The notes under the pieces were generated by a model. That model did no database searches. It worked only from the letters and a program-made list of their open reading frames with translations, and was not told the DNA's origin. From positions 62,001-126,000 of the forward strand of contig NZ_JAKZFT010000010.1 of assembly GCF_022808985.1 (NCBI RefSeq): a stretch of DNA of 64,000 nucleotides, read 5' to 3'. Both the position numbers and the translations under genes were made by a program. Positions 62,447 through 64,000 of the stretch are shown here, piece by piece. Numbering within the stretch: the first letter of the stretch is position 1; each line of letters begins with the position of its first letter. The DNA comes from Geotalea sp. SG265 (GTDB lineage Bacteria; Desulfobacterota; Desulfuromonadia; Geobacterales; Geobacteraceae).

Positions 62447-63712
62447 TTAGCGCGTAACCACATTTAAAGCCTCAATCATGGCGCTCCCTTTGACGCTGAT
62501 GAAATCGATGTTGAGAACTCCATCGGACACGCTTACTGGGATTGTAACATCGTAAGCGGTGTTTTTCCCGACCAGTGCGTAAACATCCAGTTGGTTCAAA
62601 ACCTTGATTCCTTCCATGTTGACGTTGAAATATCGTTGGCCGGCAGCGGAATAATAGGTCTCGGCAAACTTGAGCGTGACGGAGTAGTTCCCATTGGGGA
62701 CAGGAATTTTGTATGAACAGCTCCCGATCCGGCGGGTCTGGTAAAGGGTGTCATCGGTTGTTCCTGCTATTGCCGTGGTGGTTTTGCTGATGGATCCACC
62801 GGAGTAATAGGTGTCCGCCTTGTAAAGGGTACCGTTGGAGCTGGTAAAATCAGGTCCGCCTGAATTGGTGGCGAAAACCAGTTTGCCTGCCACAGCGCTG
62901 AAACTGGCCGCCACGGTGTGATTAGCGGTGATGTTGCTGAAGTTGTAGCTAGTGACTGCGCCTACCGAGACACCGTCCACCTTGACATCAGCGACTTTGT
63001 AACCTGAGCTTGGCGCGATGGTGTAAGTTTTACTGCTGCCGTAGGTTACCGTCGTCGTCCCAGCGGGGGAAATGGTGCCTCCTGTCCCGGCAGTGGCCGA
63101 GATGGTATAACTGACGTTGGTGAAACTTGCGGAAATGGTGTGGTTGGCGGTGATATTGCTGAAGGCGTAGCTGGATACTGCTCCTACGGACGCGCCGTCA
63201 ACGTTCACGCCGGCAATCTTGTACCCTGTAGCTGGGGTAATGGTAAATGTCTGACTCAGCCCCTGTGAAATTGCTATGGACCCGGACGGAGATATGGTAC
63301 CGCCAGTTCCTGCGGATGCCGTCAGGGTATAGGTTGGGGTGACAGGGGGGGAAGGCGTTGTAAAGCTCATCTGATTGGACAGGTCACTCATATCTCCGCT
63401 TGCGTCATAAGCCATAATGGCAAAATAATAGGTGGTGCCGTCATCGAGACCACTCTCCGTATAGGAGGTGACATTGCCCACGTCGGTGGTTTTCGTATAG
63501 CTTCCCGAAACGGTGCCCGTATAGACTTTGTAACCAGACGGGGTGGCTGGACTGCCGTCAAGATAGGTCGTGGGTGCGCTCCAGGTAAGGCTGGCTTGGG
63601 CAGCATGGGAGGGTGCAGCTAAAAGATGAGTTGCCACAAGAAACACGGTGATAACTACTAAAAGCACACGCAAAACGGCTGCGGGTGATGTCTTCGGTTT
63701 CATGTAATGCAC
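62447..63712 (-). CDS. Secreted FnIII / bacterial-repeat / malectin-like protein, paralog of the gene at 39.1 kb
   Basis: 421 residues. Signal peptide, FnIII domain (SLTWSAPTTYLDGSPATPSGYKVYTG), two 'bacterial repeat' units (about 132-275) and one malectin-like domain (DDTLYQTRRIGSCSYKIP ... AETYYSAAGQRYFNVN). Relative to the paralog it has one more repeat and one fewer malectin unit, so the domains have been shuffled. The GTG at 63712 follows GGAGG by eight bases; the ATG at 63703 is too far from it. Followed on the same strand by the beta-helix gene, suggesting cotranscription. Confidence 0.86.
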   Translation of the reverse strand: MHYMKPKTSPAAVLRVLLVVITVFLVATHLLAAPSHAAQASLTWSAPTTYLDGSPATPSGYKVYTGTVSGSYTKTTDVGNVTSYTESGLDDGTTYYFAIMAYDASGDMSDLSNQMSFTTPSPPVTPTYTLTASAGTGGTISPSGSIAISQGLSQTFTITPATGYKIAGVNVDGASVGAVSSYAFSNITANHTISASFTNVSYTISATAGTGGTISPAGTTTVTYGSSKTYTIAPSSGYKVADVKVDGVSVGAVTSYNFSNITANHTVAASFSAVAGKLVFATNSGGPDFTSSNGTLYKADTYYSGGSISKTTTAIAGTTDDTLYQTRRIGSCSYKIPVPNGNYSVTLKFAETYYSAAGQRYFNVNMEGIKVLNQLDVYALVGKNTAYDVTIPVSVSDGVLNIDFISVKGSAMIEALNVVTR

Positions 63713-63859
63713 GTTTACTACCTCCAGGTTTTCTGTTTTTCTGGTTGCGAATTCTGACGAAAAAGCGTTGCCGTTATAGGGTTACAGTAAGGAAACATCA
63801 GAGGTATTGCGGTGACGGGAATCACATTGCAGGGCAAAGAGGGGATTGGCAGAGGGATG

Positions 63860-64000
63860 TTAACGTTTGTTGGCGAAAAAGATGTCCAGGGCGGCGCGTC
63901 CCAGTTGCGGCGCACGGAGCCTGAGCATATCGCCGTTGATCGTCAGGGCGACGAAGGCGATCTGGGGGTCGTTGGCGGGGGCGACGCCGGCGAACCAGTT
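63860..64000 (-). CDS. Penicillin-binding protein, C-terminal fragment at window edge
   Basis: Only the last 46 residues are visible (NWFAGVAPANDPQIAFVALTINGD ... GRAALDIFFANKR). The WFAGxAPxxxPxIAxxVxxxNG motif is the end of the transpeptidase domain of class B penicillin-binding proteins (PbpA/MrdA/FtsI type) or of related beta-lactam-binding sensors. The frame is open to the window end. Which subfamily cannot be told from this piece. Confidence 0.7.
   Translation of the reverse strand, partial: NWFAGVAPANDPQIAFVALTINGDMLRLRAPQLGRAALDIFFANKR

Overview
The window is a chromosomal segment that looks like a nitrogen-fixing Geobacteraceae bacterium (Geobacter/Geotalea type). The clues are a fused nifEN gene, a succinyl-CoA:acetate-type CoA-transferase, a diheme cytochrome c peroxidase, a B12-dependent ribonucleotide reductase, and nif leaders that pair a sigma-54 promoter with a terminator-like hairpin. 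The species call is inference from gene content.

Layout. 1-5.9 kb: housekeeping genes (class II RNR, GAPDH, a PD-(D/E)XK/Rad3 helicase fusion). 6-12 kb: nifV, then nifH-nifD-nifK. 12-16.4 kb: a KimA-like APC transporter with a short KdpD and KdpE. 16.5-24 kb, mostly minus strand: a tungsten aldehyde oxidoreductase operon, a carboxymuconolactone decarboxylase-cupin fusion and a diheme peroxidase, plus a small plus-strand cluster (zinc ribbon, NifX-like protein, broken DUF134 gene, rhodanese). 24-34.6 kb: nifEN-nifX-fdx-nifX2-draT, an AT-rich islet, draG with a small HTH gene, and divergent nifB with an acetyltransferase. 34.7-38.8 kb: chemoreceptor, CoA-transferase and TetR regulator. 39-63.7 kb: a large exopolysaccharide locus (export, chain length, initiation, diacetamido-uronic acid synthesis, flippase, polymerase, glycosyltransferases, two ATP-grasp enzymes) bracketed by secreted FnIII/malectin-type proteins. 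The right edge clips a penicillin-binding protein.

How it fits together. NifHDK is nitrogenase; NifB, NifEN, NifV and the NifX proteins build FeMo-co; the ferredoxin supplies electrons; DraT/DraG switch NifH off and on by ADP-ribosylation. Four nif units (nifV, nifH, nifEN, nifB) each have a -24/-12 promoter followed by a leader whose small hexaloop hairpin overlaps a terminator. This fits the ANTAR-type antitermination (GnfR) known in Geobacter, but no gnf regulator is in the window.

The least explained structures are (i) a family of about 120-bp palindromes, six copies, confined here to gaps within nif operons, (ii) an array of five 18-bp palindromic elements beside an unknown membrane protein between draT and draG, and (iii) a small HTH protein with a Cys-rich tail translationally coupled to draG. 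No rRNA, tRNA, CRISPR array or insertion sequence was recognised.
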